Origin: Caenorhabditis remanei
Lineage: Eukaryota; Nematoda; Chromadorea; Rhabditida; Rhabditidae
Direction of reading: 5' to 3'
DNA: 64,000 nt
NCBI RefSeq assembly: GCF_010183535.1
Contig: NC_071328.1
Span: 16,616,001 to 16,680,000 of the forward strand
The translations under genes and the position numbers were made by a program. How positions within the stretch are numbered: the first letter of the stretch is position 1; every line of letters starts with the position of its first letter. The notes under the pieces are model-generated. The model saw only the letters and a program-made list of their open reading frames with translations. It was not told the DNA's origin and ran no database searches. This document shows positions 24,101 through 36,122 of this stretch, one piece after another.

Positions 24101-25484
24101 AACTAATTAAAAAAAATTTAAACTGTAACCTGCATCAACCGATTAACAGAATCGGAATCCGCTGCATCCATCTGTTGGGACATTGTCGAGATGGAGGTAT
24201 TCGTCAGATTATTGATTAGTTCGGGTGTGTTGATGAGATCAGAGAAGAGAGTTGTGCTCCATTGTTGTTGAAGAGACAGTTGTCTGGAAATTTAAGAAAT
24301 TTTTGTAGTTTGTAGTTTGTAGTTTGTAGTCTGTACCTTTTCCTCCTCCTCGTCTGCTGGAATACTGTATTGTTGCCACATGTCAATTGCTGTGTCGTTC
24401 TAACATTCAATTGTTGAATTAAGGCTAACAATTCCACGTCCGTCGGAGAAATGAATTGGGCGCCTGGAAAAAATTCTTAACGATGCAATCGCGCTCCACC
24501 GAAATCGCTCTCACCAGTATCCAAAAACTCGACTCCATTCCTCGTCTGCATTGTGGAATACCGTACTCTTCCACCGACTTGTCCACGTGCTTCTAGTACT
24601 AACACCGAGAGACCGGGACGAGATTGTTGGATGTTACGGGCGGCTGTTAGGCCCGTCAGACCGGCGCCCACCACGATGACGTCATAGATTTGATGCTGGA
24701 AATGGATTGGGGAGGTTTTTTGGATTATTGGTGGCTTTGAATTTTTGGAATTGGACCATTTTAAGCCAAGTTACACCCATTCCAAGTTTTGCTGAGGCTA
24801 ACTGACTACAAACTACAAAAATAAGTTAGCCTCAGCAAAACTTTAATGCGTCGTAACTTGGCTCAAAATAGTCAGCTTTCAATCTTAAAAACTGGAAAAT
24901 GATCGGAATTTAAATGGCTATTCGGAAATACATAAACTGGAAAAATTGAAAATTCTGATAAAAAATTTAACACCTGAAACAATCCAACTATTTACAAACG
25001 CTATGGTCAGGTTCTTCTATGTTTCTCAATTTCGTTTTTTCTTAGTCACTGTAAGATGTTTGGTCAATGTAATTTTTTAATTTTTACAGTGACCAAACTT
25101 AAAAAAAGGCGTAACCTTGCACTTTCCATTTTTCAAAATCGAAATCTACCTATTTCTAGCCAGTTAACGTCCGTTTAAAGTTTTGTTGAGGCTAACTAAC
25201 TACAAACTACATTTAGCACTTAGCCTCAGCAAAACTTCAAATCGTCGTAACTTTGCTCAAAACGCTTCAATTTTTAATTCGAAAACTGGAAAATGATCAG
25301 CGGCTCATTCTGCAGACTACAAACTACATAATTTTAAAATTGTCTTGTCAAATTATACTAAAATCCCAGTCTCTTTCCCACTTCTTACCTGTACACTTGA
25401 ACTACTAATATTTGCAGACGCCGGTTGTTGAGAGGGAGGAGATTGTGCAGAGACGCAGAGTATTAGGAGACACCATCGAAACAT
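18180..25484 (-). CDS. amx-2: Secreted FAD-dependent amine oxidase (AMX-2-like)
   Basis: Flavin amine oxidase family. Exons: 25389-25484, 24515-24695, 24337-24463, 24130-24283, 23256-23463, 21625-21762, 20995-21153, 20803-20944, 20381-20535, 19910-20257, 19403-19476, 19208-19349, 18466-18558, 18353-18417, 18180-18263. All phases join, giving 721 residues. The start gives a signal peptide (MFRWCLLILCVSAQ). FAD motif VVGAGLTGLTAARN is followed by VLEARGQVGGRV. The C-terminal FAD region is seen as ATADISSNSLGTMNGAVHSG, but no SGGCY motif (the covalent flavin cysteine of monoamine oxidases) is visible, and the usual GTE is ATAD. A Ser/Thr/Gln/Pro-rich tail of about 240 residues follows. Monoamine oxidase activity is therefore uncertain. 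The symbol is chosen from domain layout and overall size; another amx paralogue is possible. Confidence 0.85.
18671..19092. repeat. Three hairpin repeats in amine oxidase intron 18559-19207
   Basis: Copies near 18671-18731, 18981-19032 and 19034-19092. The first has a GTAGTTTGTAGTTTGTAG loop with an additional heptamer. Flanks carry the AAGTTACGACG / GGTCGTAACTTG mirror sequences of the amx-2-type flank. Confidence 0.8.
20641..20692. repeat. Hairpin repeat in amine oxidase intron 20536-20802
   Basis: One copy with flanks GAGCCAAGTTACG upstream and CGTCGTAACTTTGCTC downstream, so the palindrome extends beyond the core stem. Confidence 0.8.
21855..22640 (+). repeat. Dispersed ~0.6-kb repeat, copy A (in amine oxidase intron)
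   Basis: Shares TTCAATAAAAGACTC-like start, CATATGGTCTC, GTGTCG.CGGA, AAAGGGGGCGTGGCTTAGAA and ACAATATGTTATTGTT with three other copies: 33850-34545 (+), 40070-40570 (+) and 43490-43970 (inverted). It fills most of intron 21763-23255. No coding frame is conserved between copies. Confidence 0.75.
22928..24022. repeat. Hairpin repeats with long nested palindromic flanks
   Basis: Cores near 22928-22984, 23664-23720 and 23969-24022, in the two introns around exon 23256-23463. Around each core the symmetry extends outwards through AAGTTACG/CGTAACTT, GAGCCA/TGGCTC and AAATTCGGAG/CTCCGAATTT. The outermost parts (TCCGAATAGCCATTT at about 23580 and its complement at about 23050) mirror each other across the exon. 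Confidence 0.8.
24303..24333. repeat. Tandem CTACAAA heptamers at an amine oxidase splice donor
   Basis: Four heptamer units (plus strand TTTGTAG) end a few bases inside the intron from the donor of exon 24337-24463. A similar array at 20951-20980 spans most of the 50-bp intron between exons 20995 and 20944. Confidence 0.85.
24787..25235. repeat. Two hairpin repeats in amine oxidase intron 24696-25388
   Basis: Copies near 24787-24843 and 25182-25235 with the same extended palindromic flanks. The 3' flank again includes AATGGCTATTCGGAAATAC. Confidence 0.8.
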
Positions 25485-25551
25485 TTTTTACTGGTTCAAA
25501 TTGCTGGAATATTCGAGTGAAAAATAAAGAATTTTAAGAGAAAACGGGCGG

Positions 25552-25559
25552 TTTTTATA
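25552..25559 (-). promoter_or_regulatory. TATA box of the amine oxidase gene
   Basis: On the minus strand TATAAAAA lies about 70 bp upstream of the ATG at 25484. A TATTCCAG sequence between the two could be a trans-splice acceptor. A TATA element suits a regulated secreted protein. Confidence 0.5.
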
Positions 25560-25838
25560 GAGAGAAGATGGACCTAGATGGGTGATGGGACGTAACTGGG
25601 TTAACTATAAAGTAGTAGGGGAAGATAAATAAACAAGTTTACGGATGTTGCAAAGGAATAGAAAGGAATCAACAGGATATAGTATAGATCACAAAAATAC
25701 GGAAAAAGTATTGAGAATCAACAAATAACAGCGATTTCTAAGACTATAAAACATTTAAGTTTTGGGAACTGGGGTGAGTTACACTGACCAAAAGTACAGT
25801 GACCAGATTTTTTGTCAGTGTAAAAATTGGTCAACTTT

Positions 25839-25872
25839 GACATTCCCTGGTGTCTTGACACCAGGGAATGTC
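25839..25872. repeat. Perfect 16-bp-arm palindrome
   Basis: GACATTCCCTGGTGTC, two bases, then its exact reverse complement. Related single-arm sequences occur near 19822 and 21478, so this is the centre of a foldback repeat rather than a unique site. Confidence 0.8.
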
Positions 25873-26102
25873 GGATATTCTTGAAATTAAATTAATTTTG
25901 TAGATGAAAACCACAGCTACATTTTTCTAATTGATAACTTTTTGATACGAGTTCTAGATTTTGAGATATACGAGTTCAAATTTACAATGACCACCAATTT
26001 TTGCTGTCAGTGTAATCTTTGTTCTGCTGAAAATTTCTGAATATTTTAGTTTTTGAAAATCAGGATTTAGTGTATTTTGAGCCAAGTTACGATTCTTTGA
26101 AA

Positions 26103-26152
26103 TTTTGCTGAGGCTAACTCAAATTTGTAGTTTGTAGTCTTAGCCTCAGCAA
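26103..26152. repeat. Hairpin repeat upstream of the amine oxidase gene
   Basis: GTAGTTTGTAG-polarity copy with AGCCAAGTTACG before and GGTCGTAACTTGG after it; one of few copies outside introns. Confidence 0.75.
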
Positions 26153-27679
26153 AACTTGAAATGGTCGTAACTTGGTTTAAAATTCTCCGAATTTAATTTT
26201 GAAAAGTGAGAAATAATCAGAAAAACTATAAGAATATGAAAATAACAACAAAACTGGAAAACTTATTTTTGAACTTTGAAAATTTTAAGTTGAAAATTTG
26301 CAATTTTCAAAGCTTTTTGTCAGAATCTAGAATAGCTATCAAAAAGTTGTCAACTACAAAAATGTAGAGCTAGATTTGATCTACAAAATTAAATGAAATA
26401 TGTCAAAATCTGATGAAAATGGAGACCAAGACAGGACCTCAAAGTTGTCCAATTTTTACACTGACAAAAAATCTGGTCACTGTACTTTTGGTCAGTGTAA
26501 CTCACATTCTTGACTTGAAACGCGCCGAAGGCGCACCAACTACAGTCAAAACGTTTTTCAGCTTACATGACACACCAGGCCCACCAATTTCGGTTTAAAG
26601 ACTATCTGGCGCGCTTTCAGCGCTTTTTCCCAGTGTCAGAGTACCAAATATTATGACACAATGTAGGTGGACAACTAAATTTTTGAAGAATGTCCAGAAC
26701 ACTTTTTTCTTGTTTCAAATTCCAGACAAGAGTAACCTCCATCAAAAATGAATCAAAAATTCCATTAGAAAGTTGCCGAGAACCGGTTCTTTACCTATTT
26801 TAGGCATTCTAGGAGGAGAAAAAGGAGGGGAAAAAGGACAATATTTGAGGAATTCTCCAACACAAAAAACGGTTGGAATGGAATGAAATGACCCCATTTG
26901 ATTGATGGGTAATTGGAGGAGGAGGGAAAACTAATCATGTATTGGTTTTAGAAGACGAAGAAATGGATAGGTTGATCTTATGGTCAGTGGGAAGGAAAGT
27001 TCAGGTACAGTAAGAATTTGAGAATGTCAGTGTAAGTTTGGACTGCACTGACAAAGTTACACTGACAAAGCTACAGTGACCATAGTGGCCAAATCTCGTT
27101 TTAATTGGAGATTTTCTTAAAAACGTTAATTTAGGTTTATTACAAATATAAATACATGGTAAAAAAAGTGTGTAGCTTACATTAGAAAAATGTGGAAAAA
27201 ATATTGGAAATCGAGACAAATAGGCTTGAACAAGAATCAATGACTTTGAGAGCCCGTCACGGACCGTTTTTGGTTTTAGAACTGATTAAATTTGTGTTTA
27301 TCCGATAAACCAGTGCTACATTTTTCTAGTTGACAACTTTTTGATAAAAATTCTAGATTTAGAGATATACAGGTTCAAAGTTAGACTGACCACCAAATTT
27401 TGTTGTCAGTGTACAGCATGAAACGAGTTTGGGAGCCCGTCACAAAGTTCTCATTTATAAGCTTTCTCAAAAAGGTGACTTATTACAGAAATAATAAGAT
27501 GTGAAAGTCCAGATACAGAGATATATTTGTAATTTGAGAATAACCAAAAAAAACCGAGCTTTCGTTACCGGTTAAAATATACAATTAGAAGTGTAAAATG
27601 TACTTCATTTGACTTTTTCTGACTTAAATTGTTACAGTGACAAAAAATACGAGATATAATACAATGACCGGAAAATTTA

Positions 27680-27900
27680 AATGGGAAGCTTAAACACATC
27701 GTCACAGTGACCGAAATTTGAAAAGGGGCAAAAAGAAGAGATTTTGAAAAGTTACAGTGACAGAATACAATGACAAAATATAAGCTTGGCACAGTTCTTA
27801 CTACTGCGCTCCATCGAAACCCCCTCTCTTTTTCTCTGAATCTCTCAATTTCGCACACTATTTTATTCGGTTTCAGTAGAGCGCGGTTGTAAGCAGCTTC
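27680..27900. repeat. Repeat shared with 46672-46900
   Basis: About 220 bp beginning AAATGGGAAGCTTAAACACA, with GAAAAGGGGCAAAAAGAAGA and CTTGGCACAGTTCTTAC(T/A)ACTGCGCTCCA, is almost the same at 46672-46900 in the same orientation. It includes the frequent GCGCTCCA(C/T)CGAAA motif. Apparent coding here is a by-product of the repeat. Confidence 0.75.
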
Positions 27901-28429
27901 AAAATCCACATAAGCTTTCCCCTTCTCCAAAAAATTGAATAAACATGAGAAAATGAAGAAGAAGAAGACGACCTTTTAAAAAAGTCATCTCTCTCTCTTA
28001 TTATGTACTTTTAACTTGGAAGGGGGAGGGGAGAAAGTGAAAACGGATTATTTACAGATGATTTTCACGCGGCGTCAAAGAGGAAAGAAGAGAAAAGAAA
28101 AAACAACAAAGAGAGTAAACTTTTGAAAGTTGGAGAGGGGGGGGGGTATTAGTTTCTAGGTGACCCGTAGGAGTGAGAAAATTTAATGGAACACACATAT
28201 GGTTTCTTAGAAATAGAAATACCGGAAAGTTAGACCAAGGATGGTTTTTAGTGATTTCCGGTGCTTAGATGAGCTTGAAACTCTATTTTGACACGATTTT
28301 TGGCTTTAACGCAAAAATTTGAATCTAGATTCTGATTTTTGAGAAATATGGTTTTCTAGGCCACCAAGTGGAAAGTTAGGTCACGAACCGAAAATAGGAA
28401 GCCATAGATTGCTCAAAATTGGTAATAAA

Positions 28430-28742
28430 CAGACTTGCACGGGCCGGGCCGGGCCGGAATGAAAATTTCTAGGGCCCGGCCCGGCCCGGCCCGGTGGGCC
28501 CGGAAGTTCAGTACTGAAAAAAATTCAAATTTTTTTTCGAAAATTTCCCGATTTTTTTTGAAAAATATTTCTTAAAAACAATTTTTTGTAGGTTTCGAAA
28601 GGTTTTGAAAAATATACTTGAGGAAAAATATGAAAAATTTTCAGAAAATAAATTTTTGGACAAAAAATTGTAGTGAAAAAAGTTCAAAAATTCAAATCCG
28701 GGCCAAAACCGGGCCGGGCCGGCCCGGAATTTTGCAAGTCTG
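28430..28742. mobile_element. hAT-type MITE with GGGCC-rich termini (copy 2)
   Basis: 313 bp, ends CAGACTTGCACGGGCCGGG and ...TTTTGCAAGTCTG, flanked by a perfect 8-bp duplication GTAATAAA (28422-28429 and 28743-28750). Same family as the element at 14543; no coding capacity. Confidence 0.9.
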
Positions 28743-29222
28743 GTAATAAATAAAGAAGATGGAAAAGTCGAGTGGCAAGTTTTATATTTTCCCCAACAAA
28801 TTCAGACGACGAAGATCATTTTGAGACAAAAATCTCTAAATTTGAAGGAAAACTGACAATGTTACAGAAATTCGAAACTTTTCGAAAATTCAACTATAAC
28901 CATCATAACTTGGTTTGACATTTTCTGAATTATTTTCAGATTTTCAAATTTAGCGAGTCGAGTGAGTAAAACCGTGACCACGCGTCGAATGAGTATAATC
29001 ATGATCATGTTCGGGTCCCACAAGGAAAACTAAAGTACTTTTTTAAATGCGCATACCGTAGCCTTTCGTGATGAGACCCAATCCTAGTCAGGATTATACT
29101 CATTCGAATTGTTAAGAATACAGTAATTAGAGCCCAAAGACTATATATATAATGACAAAAACCCTTAAAAACTTCAATTAACCCCGAAAATACCTTAAAA
29201 ACATCCCTAAAAACCTCAAAAC

Positions 29223-29429
29223 TAGGGCTTGAAATGGGACGAGTTGGGACGTCCCGCGTGCCCGTCCCGGATGGCCATAAAACGGTTAAAAATGAACCTA
29301 TATTCGTGAAATTTTAGATATCGCGTCCCCAGCTATGTAGGCACTGTGAAAGTTTGACTACTCTCCGACAAAAATTGACTGTTTTCCAAAGTGACCGGAA
29401 AAATGTGGGACGTCCCATTTTGAGCCCTA
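29223..29429. mobile_element. Second hAT-type MITE family
   Basis: 207 bp with inverted ends TAGGGCTTGAAATGGGACG and its near-exact complement, flanked by a perfect 8-bp duplication CTCAAAAC (29215-29222 and 29430-29437). TAGGGCTTGAAA-type ends plus 8-bp duplications indicate hAT; non-autonomous. Confidence 0.88.
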
Positions 29430-30002
29430 CTCAAAACACTCTCAGAAACCTCAAAAACCTTAAAAACCTCAATCTCAAAAAAAGTGAAGAAAAAACGTTA
29501 TTTCGATGATTGAACCTACAGTGACCAAACTTTACAATGACCAATAGTTACAGTAACCCATAACTACAGTACCCCCTCCGGTTAAGTACAGTAACCTATG
29601 ACGTGTCTAAAACGTGTGCATGAAACTAAAGAAGTGCCCCCCCCCCCCATCCTGCCGACAGACAAGACGTGTTCTTCTTCTTCTTCTTTACCGCCCCTCT
29701 TTCCGCCCAGACCATCCCCTAGAGAGAGAGAGTACTGCATTTGGAGAGACGCAGACAATCGAAGTGAAATATGAGCAAAGTTCCGCTCGGAGGTACACAC
29801 ACACATAGTTTTTTTGGATTTTTGGAGGAGGAGGAGAGAGCATGTTACATTGAATTGAGGAGCACTTGAAAAATAATAGGAGCGAGGGGGGAACGAATTG
29901 AAATTGAAATTGGAAGAAAAATAACTGGAAAAAATCTCGGTACAATGAAAAAAAACACTCAAAAAACGGATGTCCAGCGGATTTTTTGTGCTTTTCTGAG
30001 AC

Positions 30003-30725
30003 TTATAGGCTACAAACTACAAGAATCTGTTAACCTCAGTAAAGTTTTGCTGAGGCTAACTTACTTTTGTAGTTTGTAGTCAGTTAGCCTCAGCAAAACT
30101 TGAAATCCCTGCAACTTTGCACGTTTTCAACCGATTTTAGTGGGTTTTTGGCTCAAAATTTGGCTCAAATCCCAGATTTTCCTTCCTTTTTGAGTTCAAT
30201 AAGAAAATTTTATTCAGGGCACTCCACTTGACGCCTCAGCAACAACAAACTTGAAAACTGTGTATCTCAGCAAGTATTAACCGGAATTTGGTCATTTAAA
30301 GATTTTGGTCTCAATTTTTTAGACGGCATTATCTGAAAAATTTTCTGAACCGAAAATTCTGGATTTTCCCATCAGAAACAGAGTTGAGCGGAATACCGCC
30401 TTCCGCCATTTCAAAAACCGCATTCCGCTCAACTCTGATTCAGAAACCTATCAAAATGAGCTATGATTGCCTTAACATCGCAGGGGTCGATCTTAAGTCA
30501 GGTCTGAATAAAATTTTCTTTTTGAATCAGAAAAAATAAAAAATCTGGGATTATTTTGAGCCAAAAACCACTAAAATCGGTTGAAAACTTGCAAAGTTAC
30601 AGCGATTTCAAGTTTTGCTGAGGTTAACTGACTACAAACTACAAAAGTAAGTTAGCCTCAGCAAATCTTCGCTGAGGCTAACAAGGTTTTGTAGTTTGTA
30701 GTTGTCTAGTCAGTTGGCTTCAGTA
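30003..30725. repeat. Four hairpin repeats, mirror-arranged, intergenic
   Basis: Copies near 30003-30040, 30044-30100, 30612-30668 and 30669-30725. The pairs and their flanks (GCACGTTTTCAACCGATTTTAG against CTAAAATCGGTTGAAAACTTGC) form one large inverted repeat of about 0.7 kb centred near 30360. The flank sequence also matches intron flanks at 10250 and 19110. Confidence 0.75.
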
Positions 30726-32870
30726 GCAAAATGATACCGGATAAAAGTTTGTCAAATTTCAAAATTCAAAAAAGCAAAAAGTCAGAAAATTCTGCTGAAT
30801 TACAATTTGGGCAAGTCTATTTCACCATGTTCAAATTTTGGTCATTATAAAAAGTCGCACTGACCAAAATTCCTTAACGAAACTTTATTGTTGTTTGTAG
30901 ATAATTCTAGAAAAATTTGATTAACATAATTTCAAACAATTCAGATTTTGAAAAAAAAAGGGTAAAAATGCAATAAAACTCGTCCATCCTACCCAACTGG
31001 TCAACGCAATAAATCTGATTCATTGCATGCCACTTGATATATCATGCACTGGGTAACCAATACCCCCTCTCTCAGATAGAACAAACTATTGGCTCAGGCG
31101 GAGAAAGAGCTCAAAGAGACAACCGATATCTGAGAGGGGAATAAATGAAAAAGTGATCGGTACGTGAATGATCTCGAATCTCCACGCGAGATCAAAAGGA
31201 GCATGACGTGGCAATGAGTCAAGGAGTTATTGGATATCAACAGAGCGAATTAGCATCTTTACAGTGACCAAAATGTCATTGCCACTGACATTCTACACTG
31301 ACAGGTACACTGACCAAAAAATGTCACCTTATAGTTTGTTTGTTTTTCAAACATCTCTTTCGGAATGCTCTTACTGCCTTGAATTTATATTTTTCCAGTA
31401 GATCACATCTAGATCTCCATTTTTGTAGTTGACACTTTTTACCTAGCTCTTCTAGATTTCGAAATACAGGGCTTTGAAAGTTACACTGACCAAAATCCCA
31501 TTGTGGTGATACCTGACTCAAAATTACGACAGAAATGGAAATTGTCAGGAGTTCACACAGTTTGTTGTGCTCTTCAAAGATCACATATTGTTTCCCCACT
31601 CAACTATTTGCCCACACTTTTATGTTCTATTTGACACCCTCTTAGGGGGAGAGTTATTTCCGGTGGAGAGAGGAATTCTGCATAAAAAAAGGGAACTCGG
31701 GTACTATTCTGGTTCAACTAGAGACCAGAACTTAGCACTAGAAAAGTTAGATCGAAGTTGAAATGGTTTCTGAGTACAGTGACAAAATCTTACAGTGACC
31801 TAGTTACAGTGACCAAAATGTCATTGTATTTTTTGCAGCGACATTTTGGTCAGTGTAACTTTAAAGCGCTGTATCTCGAAATCTAGAAAAACTAGGAGAA
31901 AAGTGTCCACTACAAAAATGAAGATATCGATCTGATCTACCAGAAAAATATAAATTCGAAACAGTATGACAAATATTTGAAACTATAAAAGCATCTCTAA
32001 GGCATTGGCTTAGAACACAGTGATATGGAATACGCGTTAAAGGCGCGCCAGCTTTTCTTATACTTCCGACATGAAAACTACTGTATGATTAGGAACATTC
32101 ACTCCATTTATCTCACTACCATAAAACGCGCTGCAGGCGCGCCCGGCTATCCGACTATCGATACAATAGGTGTTCTTGACAGACAATCTTTTACAACTTT
32201 CAATAAACGCGCCTTCCGACACCCCAGCCGTGCCCCTGCCAACTCTAAGACACAAGAGAACAAACATGAGAGCTCTTCAAAGAGCACAAAAAATGTACAA
32301 GTTCAGTTTCAAACTACGCGATTTTTCGAAACAATAGGATTTTTTGCTACGTGTCACCTTTTTTGTGATCTACCTCCGACATGGCAAACATAGATGTAAG
32401 GTGTCAAAAACCAGGTATTCAGAGAGAAAGTTTGTTTAAAGGGGGGACTGGTTAGTGCACCAACGACTTACTTGGGAGCGTTGGGAGGAAAAAGGGGTGT
32501 CGGGTTACATAAGCTGTTGGTTTTTTAGCAAGTGAGAAAAATATATTGTGATTCATGAATGATTCATTGGTAGTGTGTTTTTCTGATTATAGCAACAAAA
32601 AAAACTCTCAAATAAAGAAGCAGTAGCTTTTCCGAGACAGTGTTTAAAGATATATCGCATTCTTAATAAAAGTTTTAGCGGCTCTCCTCGGAAGGATGGT
32701 TCGCAAGAGACCAGATCTTTAATTTTCAGATCTCACATCATGCCAAGGAGCAAGATAACCTGTGAGTGGCATTGGTTGCGAAGATACAAACCTAGTGTTC
32801 AGAAGTGCAGTGCACGGAGGACAAAAATGTGGGCTGAAATTAGCCAACTCTACACTCTATTGCCATTATA

Positions 32871-33323
32871 CAGTACCGCTCAAAAGTATATTAAGTTTTG
32901 CCTTTTTCAGTTGAAAATGAACAATTTTGAGAGTGTGTAATAGTAAAACTAAGTGTCCCACAAAATAACTTTTTATAGGATCCTACAGACCAAAAATATA
33001 GCTTCATTTTTGTAGTTGACAACTTTTTTGTACGAGCACTTCCTAGCAAGTTACACATCGACAAAGTAATTTCTCCCTCAAATTGACCAATTTCAGTGAA
33101 AATAGTGCGATTTTTAAGTTGTTCACTTAAAATGTCCAAAACTCTTTAGGGAGTGTCCGTACAGAAAAGTTGTTAACTACAAAAACGGAGTTCTACTCTT
33201 GATCTGTTTGATCCCATAAAAAGTTATTTTGTGGGACAATTATTTTTACTATGACACACTCTCAAAGTTGGGCATTTTCAACTGAAAAAAAGGCACAACT
33301 TAATATACTTTTGAGCGGTACTG
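32871..33323. mobile_element. Tc1/mariner-like MITE
   Basis: 453 bp with inverted ends CAGTACCGCTCAAAAGTATA, flanked on both sides by TA (32869-32870, 33324-33325). CAGT-type ends and a TA target are diagnostic of Tc1/mariner. Inner parts are also inverted (ACACTCTCAAA...). No transposase; non-autonomous. Confidence 0.88.
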
Positions 33324-33849
33324 TATCTGAATTTTCCTGGCACAATAACAATAAAAATCCAGAAAGTGTTGATCCCAACAACCCAGGCATTTAAAATCTT
33401 GAGGAAAATAAGTAGATAAACAATATTGTATACATTGGTATCTGGTTACATTTATAGGTGTCTGGAGGAGATATCTAAGAATGTTAGAACGATGGGGAAT
33501 GGAATAGTGATGGACACCAACAGAGCCCACACGCGTTTTATATATAAGAATGATGTGTGTGCAAAAATTACAGTTTGAGAGCTCATAACTCTGCTCGTAA
33601 AGATATTTAACCGGTTTTGATTGGAGAAATGAACTCCACGTAGTCGGAAGTACCCATAAACAAATATAGTATCATTTTCGTCCCTGAAGTCCGTGGTTTC
33701 TTGGCAATCAGTACTATTTGGTCAGTGTATTGTAGTCAGTGTAACTTGGTCAGTGTACTAAAATAGACACTCTGATGCACTTCTGTTCTCAGAGATTGCC
33801 GAAAATTCATTTTGCATGTGCATCATGAAAAAAACCGTTAAAAAACTAT

Positions 33850-34545
33850 ACAAAATGGGTTAAGCTGACTCCTCATTGTCATTGTACTTTTGTCAGTGTA
33901 AATTGTCAGTGTATTGTTGTCATTCTCCCTAACTATCTGTATGTCCGGATTTCCACACTTTCAATACGCTTTCAAAATAAAGACCATCAATAAAAGACTC
34001 AAAATCGGTGTGGCCTTCAATATCATATCAAGTCTTGAAATACCACAAGGATTTCGAGTATTTCATATGGTCTCTCTCCTGGAGAATACTGTAGAATTCA
34101 GAACTCAATAGAATATTCTAGAATAGTCGTCAGTTGGTTATGCCAGAACAATATGGTTGAAGATATTGTCTGTTTCCGTGTCGTCGGAAAGAAGGGGGAC
34201 ACTAATTGGTTGAAAGGGGGCGTGGCTTAGAAAACGGAGACAAGAGACAATATGTTATTGTTACCCCTCATAAAGAGTTGTTTTGAGGGAAGAGATTTCT
34301 GAGAGGAGTACTGTAGATTAGTCTGGACAGTCTAGATTCGCTATTTTTCTATTTTCATATATTCCGACGTCTTCTGAATATTCTGAATATTCCGGAACCC
34401 CTCTCAAATAAGTTGTCACTGTAACTCTTTCCAGTTCAAAACGGACAAGACAGTGTGTTTGAATTGAGGAGTTACAGTGATATGAAAAAGAGGTTTTTCT
34501 TAATTATGGGTAAATTTTTAGTTACCATTTAATTACCATTTTTAT
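33850..34545 (+). repeat. Dispersed ~0.6-kb repeat, copy B
   Basis: Second copy of the repeat at 21855-22640, about as long and in the same orientation; closest in the AAAGGGGGCGTGGCTTAGAA segment and in the paired AATATTC runs. Confidence 0.75.
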
Positions 34546-36122
34546 GAGAATCCCGGTTAAAAAGTTGTCGAAACATCCAGGATCACTAAGAACCTACAAA
34601 AAAACGCGACAACGGCGCGCCAGACTCACAAAGAGAAGGTGTACAACAGCTCTTAAGGCATTGTGCATTAGAAGATGAAAATTTAAAAAAAACGCGCCAA
34701 CGGTGCGCCAGACAATAGAAAATTTGAAGTAGACTAGCTTCGAAAGAAGAGTAGGAACGCGCCGAACGCGCGCCAGGGAGACAGTGTAAAGTTCAAATCT
34801 GCGTCAAAGGCACGCCTGACAGTCAAAAATTTCGATATTTTTAGTTTGGTCCAAAAATAGCGTCAACGGCGCGCCAGATGCGTCTAAAATCGTCGAAAAG
34901 TAGAGTTTTCGGTCATAAGAGCGTCAAAGGCGCGCCAGATGAATCACAATCAGCAAAAATTGGGGAAAACGCGTCAAAGGCGCACCAAATAAGTCAAAAT
35001 CTTCAAATTTGAAGATTTTTGTGTTTTACGCGTCAAAGGCACGCCAGTCAGTCAAAAGTTCAAAAAATTGAGTTTGGTTACCAAAAAATAGGTTAAACGC
35101 GCCGAAGGCGCGCTAGATTATTTACAGTTTTGAGGAAAGGATAGCTACGGCTTCAGCGAAGTCGTGTAATGAAAGTTAAAAAGTGCGCCGAAGGAACGCC
35201 AGCCTATATAGTTTAAGAAGAAGTTGGAAGATATAGAGGTTGAATATAGAAAAAAAACGCGCCAACGACGCGCCAGACAAGCGGTTTTCAGCAAAAATTA
35301 GAGGGGGAAGTGGTTAGTTTAAACGGTTTGGATAGGGGGAACGAGGGGGGAAGGACGGTTTGTAAAATTACTACATGGGGGGGAACATGAAGACGTCAAG
35401 ACGACAATTTTACAGTCATCATCTTCTGAATTAGAATGAGAATTCAGAAGGGTATCGAGAGATTCTTGATGTTGATTATACAGGAGGAAAGGTCACAGAG
35501 AAATAAGAAAAATGGGGAAAAAAAGAAAAAAAGAAAAAAAGCCAAAAGGAATGTGTGTTCTGGAACAAAGAGATCTCTATCTCTATTTCATTTTTTTCTT
35601 ACTCTGATTAATGGTCAAGGTTACGGTGGGGAAGAAACACGGGTCACCCCTTAATTTATGACATTATGGCTGGGGTGTCTTTGACGCGTTTTCGCGGGAG
35701 TTGATTTTGGACGATTTTTTGGAGGAGACGCAATCTCAAATCTAAGAAATCCGGGGAATAAAATTGGCTGGGGCACCTTGGGCGCGCTCATTGAATATGT
35801 GTGGTAAGTGTATTGGTCAGTGTATCTTCAGTAACAAACCGACTGTCTGGCTTGCCTTTTCAGAATTATGGTAACACAATTTCCTTTTTTCGTTCGTAGA
35901 AACGCGCTAAAAGTGCCCCAGACAGGTCCCTTTTACTGAGGATCGAATTACACTGACCAATACACTAACCACATATATTCAAACCTGACTAACTTTCTTC
36001 AGCGATTTCTGAAAATGAAAAGGCGCTGAAGACAGTCCCGCGCCGTAAGGAGGTTCTCCTGTTTGCTCACCTATGTTACAGAACGCGTCGAAGGTACGAC
36101 AGACCGAAATACACCGACCACA

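Noticed and set aside
27565..27930. Minus-strand frame of 121 residues
   Set aside because: It lies in a repeat duplicated at 46672-46900 and full of TTACAGTGAC motifs; the frame is not kept in the other copy.
29582..29962. Minus-strand Ser/Phe-rich frames
   Set aside because: Low-complexity polypyrimidine DNA; two overlapping frames equally open, no splice or domain evidence.
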